Assembly (NCBI GenBank): GCA_963792075.1
Contig: CAWBUW010000007.1
Span: 620,001 to 684,000 of the forward strand
Length of the DNA stretch: 64,000 bases
Direction of reading: 5' to 3'
DNA from: CAWBUW01 sp963792075
GTDB lineage: Bacteria; Chloroflexota; Anaerolineae; Anaerolineales; UBA4823
A program made the translations under genes and the position numbers. The notes beneath the pieces were generated by a model that made no database searches, had not been told where the DNA came from, and worked only from the letters and a program-made list of their open reading frames with translations. How positions within the stretch are numbered: the stretch's first letter is position 1; every line of letters starts with the position of its first letter. Positions 50,296-58,605 of the stretch are shown in pieces.

Positions 50296-50823
50296 TTACC
50301 TCCGCTGTAACCGGCGTTTCCATCGCTTGAAGCGAGAGGGGCGGAGCAGCCAGTGGACGCCAAAATGTTGGTGAAGCAATCGCGCCAGGTTTAGAAGAAT
50401 AGGGGCTGCCGAGTCGGGCAGGCCAGAACCTGCGTGCCAGTTTACCTGGACTTGTTGAAACAACGAGAGATGTGGATCTGGATCAGGCATGAGTGCACGC
50501 AGTGCAGCAATCAACTGCCGCACTTGGTGAGTGTAAGATAGGGAGGTGGGCAGGTCGGTCTCACCGGCCTCTAGAGAGAGGAGTAATTTACATTTGTAAT
50601 TTTGGCAGGCTCGCGGGCGGTCTTCATAAATGGCACAGGCCTGTGCTTGATAGGCAGAACATGGTTGGTAAAAGATTGGGATTCCGTCTCGCCGGAGCCT
50701 GGTCCGGAGTCCGGCCAGCTCCGCGAATTCTAATTCGTTGTGCAGTAAAAAGGTAAAGTTATGCAATGTGCCATCGCAACAAAAACCACAGGATAAACAT
50801 AATTCTTCGGAAGTAGATGGCAT
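50296..50823 (-). CDS. YkgJ-type cysteine-cluster protein
   Basis: The 175 aa protein has the YkgJ/CxxCxxCC pattern: LCLSCGFCCDG at residues 9-16 and further cysteines in YQPCSAYQAQACAIYEDRPRACQNYKC. This family is annotated as zinc- or iron-chelating and is often linked to metal or iron-sulfur proteins; the function is unknown. TATAAT (50830-50835) ends 6 nt before the ATG, so the mRNA is probably leaderless. The C terminus is very basic (RFKRWKRRLQRR). Confidence 0.8.
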   Translation of the reverse strand: MPSTSEELCLSCGFCCDGTLHNFTFLLHNELEFAELAGLRTRLRRDGIPIFYQPCSAYQAQACAIYEDRPRACQNYKCKLLLSLEAGETDLPTSLSYTHQVRQLIAALRALMPDPDPHLSLFQQVQVNWHAGSGLPDSAAPILLNLARLLHQHFGVHWLLRPSRFKRWKRRLQRR

Positions 50824-50829
50824 GTGACG

Positions 50830-50835
50830 ATTATA
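50830..50835 (-). promoter_or_regulatory. -10 box, probable leaderless YkgJ-like gene
   Basis: TATAAT on the minus strand ends 6 nt before the ATG at 50823. Confidence 0.5.
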
Positions 50836-50847
50836 TTAAACAGCGCT

Positions 50848-51615
50848 TTACTCCAATAACCTGTCTGCCAGCCATTTTGCCGGGCGGCGAAGCCAAGATC
50901 GACTGGTGCGCAGTTGATAACGTAAATAGCTGTGGGGAAGTCTATATCGGAAGATCAGCAGCCATAAACCGGTGCCAAGGAGATAAGTCAGAAGTGCTCC
51001 AGCCAGCCCACCAACCAGCCATCCCAACGCTTCTAACGGGCCTTGCTGGAATTGACGTGTAAGCACCAGCAGACCTCCATAGAGCATGATAACAGGCAAT
51101 AGAGTTCGGAGGAGCAAGCCTACCGCTGCTTGAGTCCTGCGCAGGTCCAAAGGAATCGTGCGGTCCTTTCCATTGATGACCAATTGGTAGGCATGTTGGA
51201 AATCTTGAAGGTAATATTCAAGTTCCAGTCTTCGTCCTAAGGATAAACGCTCGTAATCTTGGATTTCCGTGTCGATGACCAGCGTATTCCAGGGGAGGGG
51301 AAGCGTCTTCCCGAAGCGCTTGGGGAAGACCAGGTCGCGGGCTTTTAGTAGGATGAGGTCTAGAACCTGATAATCGAAAATTGGCCCGGACGCTTGAGGA
51401 TCGAACAGGCGGGTGAAGACTGTTCGCTGCCGGAATGCAGTCCATTCGGCTCCCATCTCCTTTTTTAGCTCAGCTTCGGTCTTGCCGTAAGTTTGCACCG
51501 CCACCCGCTTGGGATCATAAGCGACCTTATTGGCGTAATGTAAAGTCTGTGAAGAGTCTGGAAGATCCAGGTTGATTTCTGCAGGGGTGATTTTTAATCG
51601 GATTTTTGGAGGCAT
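50848..51615 (-). CDS. Membrane protein of unknown function
   Basis: The 255 aa protein has a cytosolic N-terminal part (1-165) and two membrane helices (about 168-187 and 197-220), followed by a basic tail (RYQLRTSRSWLRRPAK). I do not recognise the family. A short gap (24 bp) separates it from the YkgJ-type gene downstream, whose own TATAAT lies in that gap. No clear Shine-Dalgarno precedes the ATG; TATGAT and TAGGAT boxes lie very near it, so it too may be nearly leaderless. Confidence 0.65.
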   Translation of the reverse strand: MPPKIRLKITPAEINLDLPDSSQTLHYANKVAYDPKRVAVQTYGKTEAELKKEMGAEWTAFRQRTVFTRLFDPQASGPIFDYQVLDLILLKARDLVFPKRFGKTLPLPWNTLVIDTEIQDYERLSLGRRLELEYYLQDFQHAYQLVINGKDRTIPLDLRRTQAAVGLLLRTLLPVIMLYGGLLVLTRQFQQGPLEALGWLVGGLAGALLTYLLGTGLWLLIFRYRLPHSYLRYQLRTSRSWLRRPAKWLADRLLE

Positions 51616-51778
51616 GCAATCATAATCCTAGCGGTTGATCGTATCTTTTAATTGGCATTGACTGCAAAGAATCAATGGGTTATAGTGTTTGAAATCCTCC
51701 CTATTATAACGTCAGTACGGGGCGATTGCACTTACCCCTTTTGGGCGGATGCAACCTCTGAGCAAACAAAGGAATGAC

Positions 51779-52459
51779 ATGATTCAGGCGATCATTTTTG
51801 ATTTTGACGGCCTATTGGCCAACTCGGAAAGTCTGTGGCGTGAGGCTGAACAGAAAGTGTTTGCAGAGATCGGGCTGCATCTGACAGAAACCGATTGCAT
51901 GCAAACCACAGGTATGCGTATTGAAGAGGTAATCGCATATTGGCATCAACGTTTCCCTTGGGATCGTGTGTCACAAGAAGAGGTTGTTGTACGTCTCGTT
52001 AATGAAATGATTCGTATATTTATGGAGAAGAGTGAGCCGAAACCCGGCGCACAAACCACATTGGAATACGTATCCGGACTGCGTCGCGGAGATGGCAGCA
52101 GGATGCCTCTGGCAATTGCATCTTCTTCTCCCTGCCGGTTGCTGGACGCAGCCGTGACGCGCTTCGGCTGGGGAGATTTTTTCCAGGTGATTAACTCAGC
52201 CGAGAATGAGCCTTATGGGAAGCCTCACCCGGCGGTTTACCTGGTCACGGCAGGTTTGCTTGGCGTTTCTCCTATGGATTGCCTGGCGCTAGAAGATTCG
52301 CTTACCGGCTTGATTGCTGCAAAAGCCGCCAAAATGAAATGTGTGGCAGTCCCAGAAATACATAACCGTCAAGATCCTCGTTTCATGTTGGCGGACGAAA
52401 TCCTTTTATCATTAGAGGGATTCACTCCTGAACTGTGGAATAGATTGAACGGGACATAG
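51779..52459 (+). CDS. HAD-family phosphatase (beta-phosphoglucomutase/YniC-like)
   Basis: The 226 aa protein has the HAD motifs: FDFDGLLANSE (motif I, nucleophile Asp and acid/base Asp), IASSSPCR (motif II Ser), and GKPHPAVYL plus ALEDSLTGLIAAKAAKM (motifs III and IV). A helical cap between motifs I and II places it with sugar-phosphate phosphatases and mutases. The exact substrate is unknown. The ATG at 51779 follows AAAGGAATGAC; an in-frame ATG at 51749 is possible but less well placed. TATAAC near 51704 may be its -10. Confidence 0.85.
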   Translation: MIQAIIFDFDGLLANSESLWREAEQKVFAEIGLHLTETDCMQTTGMRIEEVIAYWHQRFPWDRVSQEEVVVRLVNEMIRIFMEKSEPKPGAQTTLEYVSGLRRGDGSRMPLAIASSSPCRLLDAAVTRFGWGDFFQVINSAENEPYGKPHPAVYLVTAGLLGVSPMDCLALEDSLTGLIAAKAAKMKCVAVPEIHNRQDPRFMLADEILLSLEGFTPELWNRLNGT

Positions 52460-52463
52460 AGTT

Positions 52464-52802
52464 TCAGCCACCAGCGAGCTTTACTTTGTAACCCAGGGCA
52501 CGCATCGCTCCGGCAATTTTTTCGCGGTGGTCTCCCTGGATCTCGATAACCCCATCTTTGATGGTCCCGCCAGTACCACATGCCTGTTTTAGTTTTTTAG
52601 AAAGGTCTTTGAGATCTTCCGCCGAAAGCTGTAGATTTTTAACCAAAGTAACGGTTTTCCCGCCACGACCTTTGGTTTCTCGGTGCAGAGAAACAGTCTG
52701 CTGCTGCGGAGATAGGGGGGAGGCTTGATTGGGTTTGGGCGGCTTTTTGCGTAGATCACCCCATTCAGTGGAGTATACAGTTGGCCGTTCATCTTGCGGC
52801 AT
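52464..52802 (-). CDS. SUI1/eIF1-like translation factor (YciH family)
   Basis: The 112 aa protein has an N-terminal linker (YSTEWGDLRKKPPKP) and a SUI1 domain: RGGKTVTLVKNLQLSAEDLKDLSKKLKQACGTGGTIKDGVIEIQGDHREKI in outline, with the conserved G-K-x-V-T and CGTGGTIKDG segments. YciH is a bacterial homolog of eIF1 linked to start-codon fidelity and leaderless or stress translation. This is of interest because several genes here look leaderless. GAGGGAATGCT precedes the ATG. Confidence 0.92.
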   Translation of the reverse strand: MPQDERPTVYSTEWGDLRKKPPKPNQASPLSPQQQTVSLHRETKGRGGKTVTLVKNLQLSAEDLKDLSKKLKQACGTGGTIKDGVIEIQGDHREKIAGAMRALGYKVKLAGG

Positions 52803-52830
52803 AGCATTCCCTCGCAGTTGAATTCCTCTT

Positions 52831-54760
52831 CTAACCTAAGGCCTGGATCTTGGCCTGAATTTCTTTCTCGACCTTTTGCATCTCGCTTTTCATCTGCAAG
52901 TCTTGCTCACGCAAGACTTGCAGCCTTTCCTCGGTCGCCTCCAATTCACCGACATAGCGGACACGTAAATCTCCTTCGCGGCCGGAGTTGCCCAGCGCCC
53001 CCATGTTGCCCTGGATTTGCTGCTGTGCTTTATAAATCTTTTCGCACTCTTTATCGAGTAAGCCCAGTTCTTTTTCCAAATCGGCAATCCTTTCCCACAT
53101 GTGGAGGAGTTCAGCGATCTTGTTGTAAACCTTGGTATCCATCAACCCCTGTTTTACATAGCGACTGAGTGTATCCAGTGATTGGCGGCGCAGTTCCTCC
53201 CGGCGGCTAACCAGGCGGCGTTCTTTGATTTCTTGGATGTACTCACCCATCGGCGGGGCTTCTACCTCAAAGCGAAGTTGCTCTGGAGACTTTTCTTTGG
53301 GCTCGGGAGAATCGAATAGATCGTAATTCGTCTTCCGCTGGTGCTCGATCAGAACTATCTGCTTCTGACCCGTTGTATTATTGACCTGGTATGTGCGGCA
53401 AAGCACTTCCCATACTTCTACAAGCAGGTAACCAGCCTGAAGGTGGAGTGAGTGGATTTCCTCGCGGCTGCTGAATTCTTCTTTGATTTTGATGCCCAAC
53501 TCTACGGCATAGGGTACGACGATCTCGTTCTCTGCCGTGGTGAAGGGAAGCACTGCTTCGCCTACATATTCGCCATTTTCCAATACGGTGACCGGGCCGC
53601 GTTCGAGTGAAAGGCCAGTTGCATTCTTTAGCCGCAGCGTAGCAACTGGATGTTTGGGTATTTTGTTGCTGTTATACAGCAAGTCTTTGCGGAAATCCAA
53701 ATGACTGGAGATGATTGGGACCATGGCCGATTGGCCTCTGCCAACGGTAACCGGCGTTTGGATCACATATTGGAACAACTCGCCCATGTCTTTGCTGACA
53801 ACGTTGACCGGGGCGGAATCTTGTATCGCTTCGACCATTTGCCTGGATCGCTGGGGCGCTGGTGCCAGCCCACCTCCCACAGCATAAGCCATCGAAGGTG
53901 CAGGAGCAGCCTGGGGGACGCTGCGGAGCGTTTGAGCTTCGAAATCTACCGGCCCCGAGGCAACGCGAGTCTCTTCTTTAACGATTGGGCGTTCAGGCGT
54001 GAAGGGCGTGTAAAGATCGTAAACAAACGAAATGGGCATCCCTGCTACCAGGGAAAGCGAGATTCCATCGAGATCCTCTTCCAGGCGGTTGTCAAAAATG
54101 CCCCACCCAAGCAAAAGGGATTTCTTATCTTGGCTGAGTGTGTCGGTCACCAGCCGATAACTGACGCGCCAGGTAGGTGCTGGTGCAATATAGCTGATGG
54201 AGAGTTCATGTTCTCCAGGGGAGAGGCGAATAGTGACCTGGCGGTATTTTTCCTGACTGAGCGAAGTGTGTAAGAAAAAACGTAGATCGTTCGCGCCGCG
54301 TTCATCCAGAATATCCAATCCCAGTAAGCGGGAAAGAGGCAGTGTTTTTACCAGGTTCGAATCGTTGAGCAGAATTGAAACCAACCCAGAACCTAAAGGC
54401 TGATCTTGGGGGGCTTGATCTAGGCCAATTAAAGTGCCGCTAAATTCCTCGCCCTGGTCTAATATCAGGCGCACTTCGCGGCCGCGCAAGCCGGTGATTA
54501 AGTCCTGGAGACTGCGTGCGTCGTTCAGATGGATTGAACAGCCTTCCAGTCGTTCTTCCAGGCTTTGTGGGGTGGCATAATCAATACCCAGCACTTTACC
54601 TTTTCCCCATTCGATCGTAGTCAGGCTTTTTAGAATATCATTCATTTCTTCCACTCGGAAGGAGAGCTCGAACTCTCTCTCCGTCGAATTGGGCACGGCG
54701 TTCATAAAAGCCAACACCATGCTTGTAGAGAGTCATGTGGCGAATTGGCAGTCGTAACAT
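52831..54760 (-). pseudogene. DUF4139-type protein, frameshifted in a GA tract near its start
   Basis: The 5' end starts at ATG 54760 with GGAGGAG upstream and reads MLRLPIRHMTLYKHGVGFYERR, which is the expected N terminus of this family. After codon 29 the frame is lost in a GGAGAGAGAG tract (about 54664-54682). The remaining ~615 codons are in another frame (from …REFELSFRVEEMNDILKSL to the stop at 52831), with a DUF4139 core and a C-terminal coiled coil (about 540-640). The span is two bases short of 644 codons, so loss of one GA unit explains it. The second frame has an internal ATG at 54720 but no Shine-Dalgarno. It may be a phase-variable switch, a mutation or an assembly error. Function unknown. 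Confidence 0.75.
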
Positions 54761-54819
54761 ATGAATATCTCCTCCCCAACCAGGATACCTGGTTTTATTC
54801 GAGTCGTATGGTTAAAAGG

Positions 54820-55728
54820 TCAAGAACCCGCATGGAATTTCTTCCAGTATCGATAGATGCCATCTGCGGACATGAATGAGGGATCTGCTGTCTCGTAATC
54901 ATGCAGACCCTTATCCCCGGCCGCCTGTGCAGTCGCATTTTCGTTTTCCCACCTAACGTATTTTTGACGCAACTCCTCCAGGGGCGGATCGGCAGGCATA
55001 ACAGCTTGCATCCATCTCTCGATCCGTTCCAGACCTTTTAACAGCGCTGCCAGGTGAGATTCGGGATCGGAGAAGATACCGAAGTGGGTAGGAGCGATAT
55101 GGGTTATCGCTTCCGCTTGTAGACGTTTTATGCTTTGCTGCCACAATTCGGGTTGGAACTCAGGAGGAGGCGTGGGTACGCGGATGAGGTCATGTCCGGC
55201 AAGCCTTACCCCACCGATATCGCCGCTGAAACAAATACCATCCAAAAGATAAGCAAAGTGGTGGCTGGCATGGCCGAGGGTCTCTATGGCGCGGAGGTGG
55301 ATGGGTCCAATCTCTACCGTGTCACCATCTTGAAGGATGTGAAGTTTTTCTTCCGGAACCGGCAGAAATTCTCCCCAGAGTTGGTCCATCATTTCGCCAT
55401 ACAATCGTGCAGCGCTTGCGAGCAGCTTCTCCGGATTGAGCAGATGTGGGGCGCCCACAGGGTGAACATAAATGTCGGCTCCCTGGCGAGCCAGCCACCC
55501 AGCAGCGCCGGCATGATCCAGGTGAATATAAGTCAAGAAAACGTGGGTAATATCCTGGATTGTAAGATGGTGCGCCAATAAAGCTGTTTTCAGGGCGGGT
55601 AGGGTCGAGCCAGGACCGCATTCGATCAAGGCTGCGCCGCCCGAATGAGGGACCAGGAATGCTGCGATCGTACCCGGTACATCTCGAAAATTTAAATCTA
55701 AGGTTTGAACTGAACATTGTTTATTCAT
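54820..55728 (-). CDS. MBL-fold metallohydrolase with an altered first metal ligand
   Basis: The 302 aa protein is a metallo-beta-lactamase-fold hydrolase: strand IECGPGSTLP, metal motif region THVFLTYIHLDHAGAAGW, a second His in ETLGHASHHFAYL, metal Asp in CFSGDIGG, and a late His in HIAPTHFG. The usual HxHxDH reads YIHLDH, so the first His is Tyr. Glyoxalase-like or other thiolester hydrolase roles are common in the family; the missing ligand would weaken one metal site. No clear Shine-Dalgarno was identified upstream of 55728. Confidence 0.8.
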   Translation of the reverse strand: MNKQCSVQTLDLNFRDVPGTIAAFLVPHSGGAALIECGPGSTLPALKTALLAHHLTIQDITHVFLTYIHLDHAGAAGWLARQGADIYVHPVGAPHLLNPEKLLASAARLYGEMMDQLWGEFLPVPEEKLHILQDGDTVEIGPIHLRAIETLGHASHHFAYLLDGICFSGDIGGVRLAGHDLIRVPTPPPEFQPELWQQSIKRLQAEAITHIAPTHFGIFSDPESHLAALLKGLERIERWMQAVMPADPPLEELRQKYVRWENENATAQAAGDKGLHDYETADPSFMSADGIYRYWKKFHAGS

Positions 55729-55753
55729 GATACTCCTAAAAACCTTTTGCCTG

Positions 55754-56944
55754 CTATTTTCTTCCTGTGATTATATGATAACGTTTATCTTCAGCCAAGA
55801 TTTGGACTTGAGGGAAAAGTTTTTTCATAAGTTTGTCGTAGCGAATGAACCGGTTCGCTACCAAAACCAATTCTCCTCCCGGTTCCAGGGCAGCGAGACT
55901 TTGAGCGATCAATGCTTCGGTGATGGCGAAATTAATTTCTTTCCCGGCGTGAAAAGGCGGATTCGAGATGATCTGGTGATAGCGCCGATCCGGGATGCTG
56001 GCCAACAAATCGCCCGGAATAGCTCGCGCGGATGGAATCTGATTTGCCAGCAAGTTCTTCTGAGCTGAGGCGACAGCCAGCAAATTACTGTCGATCAGAT
56101 CGATGGCAGGAGAAGCATATACATTTCGTATTCGGGTTGCTACCACCATCCCGATCAGCCCTGCGCCACAGCCGAGGTCCAGGACGGACGGCCCATTGGG
56201 CTGGGGGGCATGCTGCAATAAGAAATACGTACCATCATCCAATTGGTCTTGAGAAAAAACACCCGGGAGCGAGTAGATCTTGAATTCATCCTGGTCGATC
56301 TTGAGTGTGAAAGACTTCCAGGTCCCCGGGGCAATGCCTGGTTTAGATGCCCATTCCGGCAATGAAGAGGATGCCGGATGTGTCTTTACAAAGCGTGCCA
56401 GTCGAGAACCTTTCTTATAACCCAGCACTCCAGAGTTACCAAAAAGCTCCTGGCCGTCCTTGATTAAGGATTGTATCCCCATGTCATTGGGTCCAGACAT
56501 GTAAACAGTTCCGCCTGGTACCAGTAATCCGTAAGCCTCCACAAGCCAGCGCTGACCGAGCTGTCTACCTTTGGGCAGATCTATAAGAACTGTGTTGAAT
56601 GTGTTGGCCTGGGAGGGAAGCAGGCTTAATGATTCGGACACATGGGCGTTTGTAACCTGATTCAATTCAAGGGTCAACCGCGAACAGTGGAGGGCAATGA
56701 AGCTTGGGTCGCTTAACCACAGTTCTCCGAGTCGCAACTGGCTGGCCAGAGGAACCGCAATCGCACCATGGCCACACCCCATCAACAGCACCCGATCAGT
56801 GGGGTTAAGGGTGATATTTTCAGCCAACAGATAGGCAGAAGGAGTTACCCGATCCCAGGCCGGTATGCCGGGTTTAGACATGTATGTAATGGGTAAGCGA
56901 TTTAAGGCGACCTGAAAGCGGCTGGTTTGGGTATAGTTGTTCAT
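55754..56944 (-). CDS. RsmC/RlmG-like two-domain rRNA methyltransferase
   Basis: The 396 aa protein has two tandem Rossmann methyltransferase domains. The N-terminal one (about 40-185) has a degenerate motif I (VLLMGCGHGAIAVP). The C-terminal one (about 205-396) has SAM motif I VLDLGCGAGLIGM and catalytic motif IV IISNPPFHAGKE, the NPPFH signature of RsmC/RlmG guanine-N2 methyltransferases acting on rRNA. The ATG at 56944 follows TTAGGAAAT. It lies between the MBL-fold gene and a palindrome. Confidence 0.88.
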   Translation of the reverse strand: MNNYTQTSRFQVALNRLPITYMSKPGIPAWDRVTPSAYLLAENITLNPTDRVLLMGCGHGAIAVPLASQLRLGELWLSDPSFIALHCSRLTLELNQVTNAHVSESLSLLPSQANTFNTVLIDLPKGRQLGQRWLVEAYGLLVPGGTVYMSGPNDMGIQSLIKDGQELFGNSGVLGYKKGSRLARFVKTHPASSSLPEWASKPGIAPGTWKSFTLKIDQDEFKIYSLPGVFSQDQLDDGTYFLLQHAPQPNGPSVLDLGCGAGLIGMVVATRIRNVYASPAIDLIDSNLLAVASAQKNLLANQIPSARAIPGDLLASIPDRRYHQIISNPPFHAGKEINFAITEALIAQSLAALEPGGELVLVANRFIRYDKLMKKLFPQVQILAEDKRYHIITGRK

Positions 56945-56953
56945 ATTTCCTAA

Positions 56954-57048
56954 GGGAGCACTCAAAAGTTGTTGCCTTCGTGGGCGTGTGGTAAGGCGGC
57001 GTACGCCGCCTTACCACACGCCCACAGCACTATTTTAGTGCACCCTAA
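56954..57048. repeat. Palindrome family copy C
   Basis: The core 56980-57025 is a 46 bp perfect loop-free palindrome with GGCGGCGTACGCCGCC at its centre. The left flank (56954-56974) is identical over 21 bases to that of copy D (59540-59560), and the right flank has TTTTAGTGCA as in copies A and B. Confidence 0.85.
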
Positions 57049-57054
57049 TTATAC

Positions 57055-57083
57055 ATTGACGAAACAAGATATCTCGGCTAAAA
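57055..57083 (+). promoter_or_regulatory. Promoter of the L25 gene
   Basis: TTGACG (about 57056-57061), 17 bp, TAAAAT. The resulting leader is roughly 150 nt. Confidence 0.6.
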
Positions 57084-57183
57084 TGCAGCCTGCTGTTCAG
57101 GCGTCTCAGAGAGAGACAGCTTTGCGCTGTCAATACTATGCGCCTGGTATAAGAAACCGGCATAAACCGGAGACATTCAGATG

Positions 57184-57231
57184 GAGCGAAGGTAGCCCCT
57201 GCAGAGAACCTGCCTGGGGTGAGAGGCGCTC
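57184..57231 (+). ncRNA. Structured 5' leader element before the L25 gene
   Basis: Nested pairings are visible: GAGCG (57184-57188) with CGCTC (57227-57231), CCCC (57196-57199) with GGGG (57216-57219), and GCAG with CTGC (57201-57204, 57210-57213) closing an AGAAC loop. Internal loops AAGGTAG and TGAGAGG lie between. The outer stem ends just before the Shine-Dalgarno. This layout would suit an autoregulatory site for a ribosomal protein, but it matches no leader I can name. Confidence 0.45.
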
Positions 57232-57243
57232 GAGGAAGGTAAT

Positions 57244-57882
57244 ATGGAACAGGTAGTAATCAAAGCTGATCGACGTGAGATCGTAGGCAAGCACGTAAAA
57301 AGCGTACGCCGTGAAGGGAAGCTTCCAGCGATTTTGTACGGAAAGCATATTTCACCGATCCCGGTCGCATTAGACTGGCGCGTAGCAAGCCGCGTGTTGG
57401 GTCATCTGACCACCTCATCTCTGGTGGTGATTGATTTGGGTGATGAAACCCACACCGCGCTGGTTCGTGAGAAGCAGCGTAATCATATGACGGGCGCCTT
57501 GCTACATGTAGATTTCCAGGTGATCTCGATGACCGAAGTGCTCCGCACGAAAGTTTCGGTAACGATCATTGGTGAAGCGCCAGCAATCAAAACTTACAGT
57601 GGTATCCTGGTAACCAATGTTGATCAACTGGAAGTTGAATGCCTTCCGGTGGATCTGCCAGAACGGATTGAGGTTAATGTAACCGGTCTGACCGAAATTG
57701 GATCTGCATTCCATGTAAGTGATTTGAAGCTGTCCGACAAGATCAAGATCTTGGACGATCTGGACACTGTGATTGCAGTGGTGACCGCCCAGGCCATGGA
57801 AGAAGCTGAAGTGACTGCTGCTGCAGCCGAGCCTGAACCGGAAGTGATCGAAAAGGGTAAGAAGGAAGAGGAAGAAATCTAA
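57244..57882 (+). CDS. rplY: Ribosomal protein L25 (Ctc form)
   Basis: The 212 aa protein has the L25 5S-rRNA-binding domain (about 1-92: RREGKLPAILYGK, SSLVVIDLG, HMTGALLHVDFQ) and the C-terminal TL5/CTC domain (about 95-185, VSVTIIGEAPAI…GILVTNVDQLEVECLP). An acidic/lysine tail follows (EAEVTAAAAEPEPEVIEKGKKEEEEI in two parts). It binds 5S rRNA in the 50S subunit. GAGGAAGG precedes the ATG. A loop-free palindrome with a T tract terminates it. Confidence 0.95.
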   Translation: MEQVVIKADRREIVGKHVKSVRREGKLPAILYGKHISPIPVALDWRVASRVLGHLTTSSLVVIDLGDETHTALVREKQRNHMTGALLHVDFQVISMTEVLRTKVSVTIIGEAPAIKTYSGILVTNVDQLEVECLPVDLPERIEVNVTGLTEIGSAFHVSDLKLSDKIKILDDLDTVIAVVTAQAMEEAEVTAAAAEPEPEVIEKGKKEEEEI

Positions 57883-57897
57883 TTTTTCCTATCTAAG

Positions 57898-57944
57898 GGG
57901 GGTTGCGGGGCACGAATTCGTGCCCCGCAACCCCCTTTTTATTT
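57898..57944. terminator. Loop-free palindromic terminator after L25
   Basis: GGGGGTTGCGGGGCACGAA and its exact complement (57898-57935) are followed by TTTTTATTT on the plus strand. The convergent Nudix gene ends at its edge, so it may serve both. Confidence 0.8.
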
Positions 57945-58592
57945 AATCATGCCCAGGATACGTAATAAATTCAAGGTAATCCCTGCGGTTGCTCCCCACA
58001 GAGTCTCGCCATCATACTGTTTGAAGTAGATTAGTTGAAGATGTTGGAATTGCAAGGGAACAGGAAAATCTGAAGGCAGTTCGCGTTTACGAATTTCGTA
58101 ATGAACAGGATCTGCCATCCAATCCATGGGTATCGTAAAGACCCGGCTGACTTCTTGAGGTTCGGGTACGAAACTGTAGGGCCAGGGAATCAGCCCGATA
58201 ATCGGTGTTACCAGGTAATTGGTAATCGTTGTAAAGGATTCCATCTGCCCCAGTATCTTGACATCGGATGGATTCAAGCCGATTTCCTCGTGGGCTTCCC
58301 GTAAAGCAGTCCCGATAATGGATGAATCTTCGGGATCTGAACTACCGCCCGGGAAAGATACTTGCCCTTTGTGGTCTTGGACTAAATCGGTACGGTGAGT
58401 GTAAAGGACGTGCCAGCCGGGAGTGTCGAGGCCAATGGGATTTTGGATCAACGGCACAAGCACCGCGGCTGGACGGGGGGGCTTCGGCCCAAGCAGTACT
58501 ACTCCGGAAGAGTGAGTGCTTCCCTCAGACTGTGACAGGCAGCGGACGATTTCATCTTCGGTAAGGTGGATTGAGGATCGTAATAAGCTCAT
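57939..58592 (-). CDS. Nudix hydrolase, CoA-pyrophosphatase-like
   Basis: The 217 aa protein has the Nudix box GGSSDPEDSSIIGTALREAHEEIGL in outline (Gly-x5-Glu-x7-Arg-Glu-x2-Glu-Glu), preceded by HKGQVSFPGG, the extra motif of CoA diphosphatases (NudL/YeaB). It likely cleaves CoA or related nucleotide pyrophosphates to limit damage products. ATG 58592 lies 13 bp after the TrmI stop; longer in-frame starts would overlap that gene. Confidence 0.88.
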   Translation of the reverse strand: MSLLRSSIHLTEDEIVRCLSQSEGSTHSSGVVLLGPKPPRPAAVLVPLIQNPIGLDTPGWHVLYTHRTDLVQDHKGQVSFPGGSSDPEDSSIIGTALREAHEEIGLNPSDVKILGQMESFTTITNYLVTPIIGLIPWPYSFVPEPQEVSRVFTIPMDWMADPVHYEIRKRELPSDFPVPLQFQHLQLIYFKQYDGETLWGATAGITLNLLRILGMIK

Positions 58593-58605
58593 ATGTAAAT
58601 CGAAC

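Noticed and set aside
54353..54363. GGTTCGAATCG resembling a tRNA T-arm
   Set aside because: It lies within the DUF4139 coding region and no acceptor, D-arm or anticodon arm can be built around it.
57184..57240. AGAGAA and GGTGAGAGG strings recalling a T-box riboswitch
   Set aside because: The antiterminator TGGNACCGCG is absent, the leader is too short after the element, and L25 is not a known T-box target.
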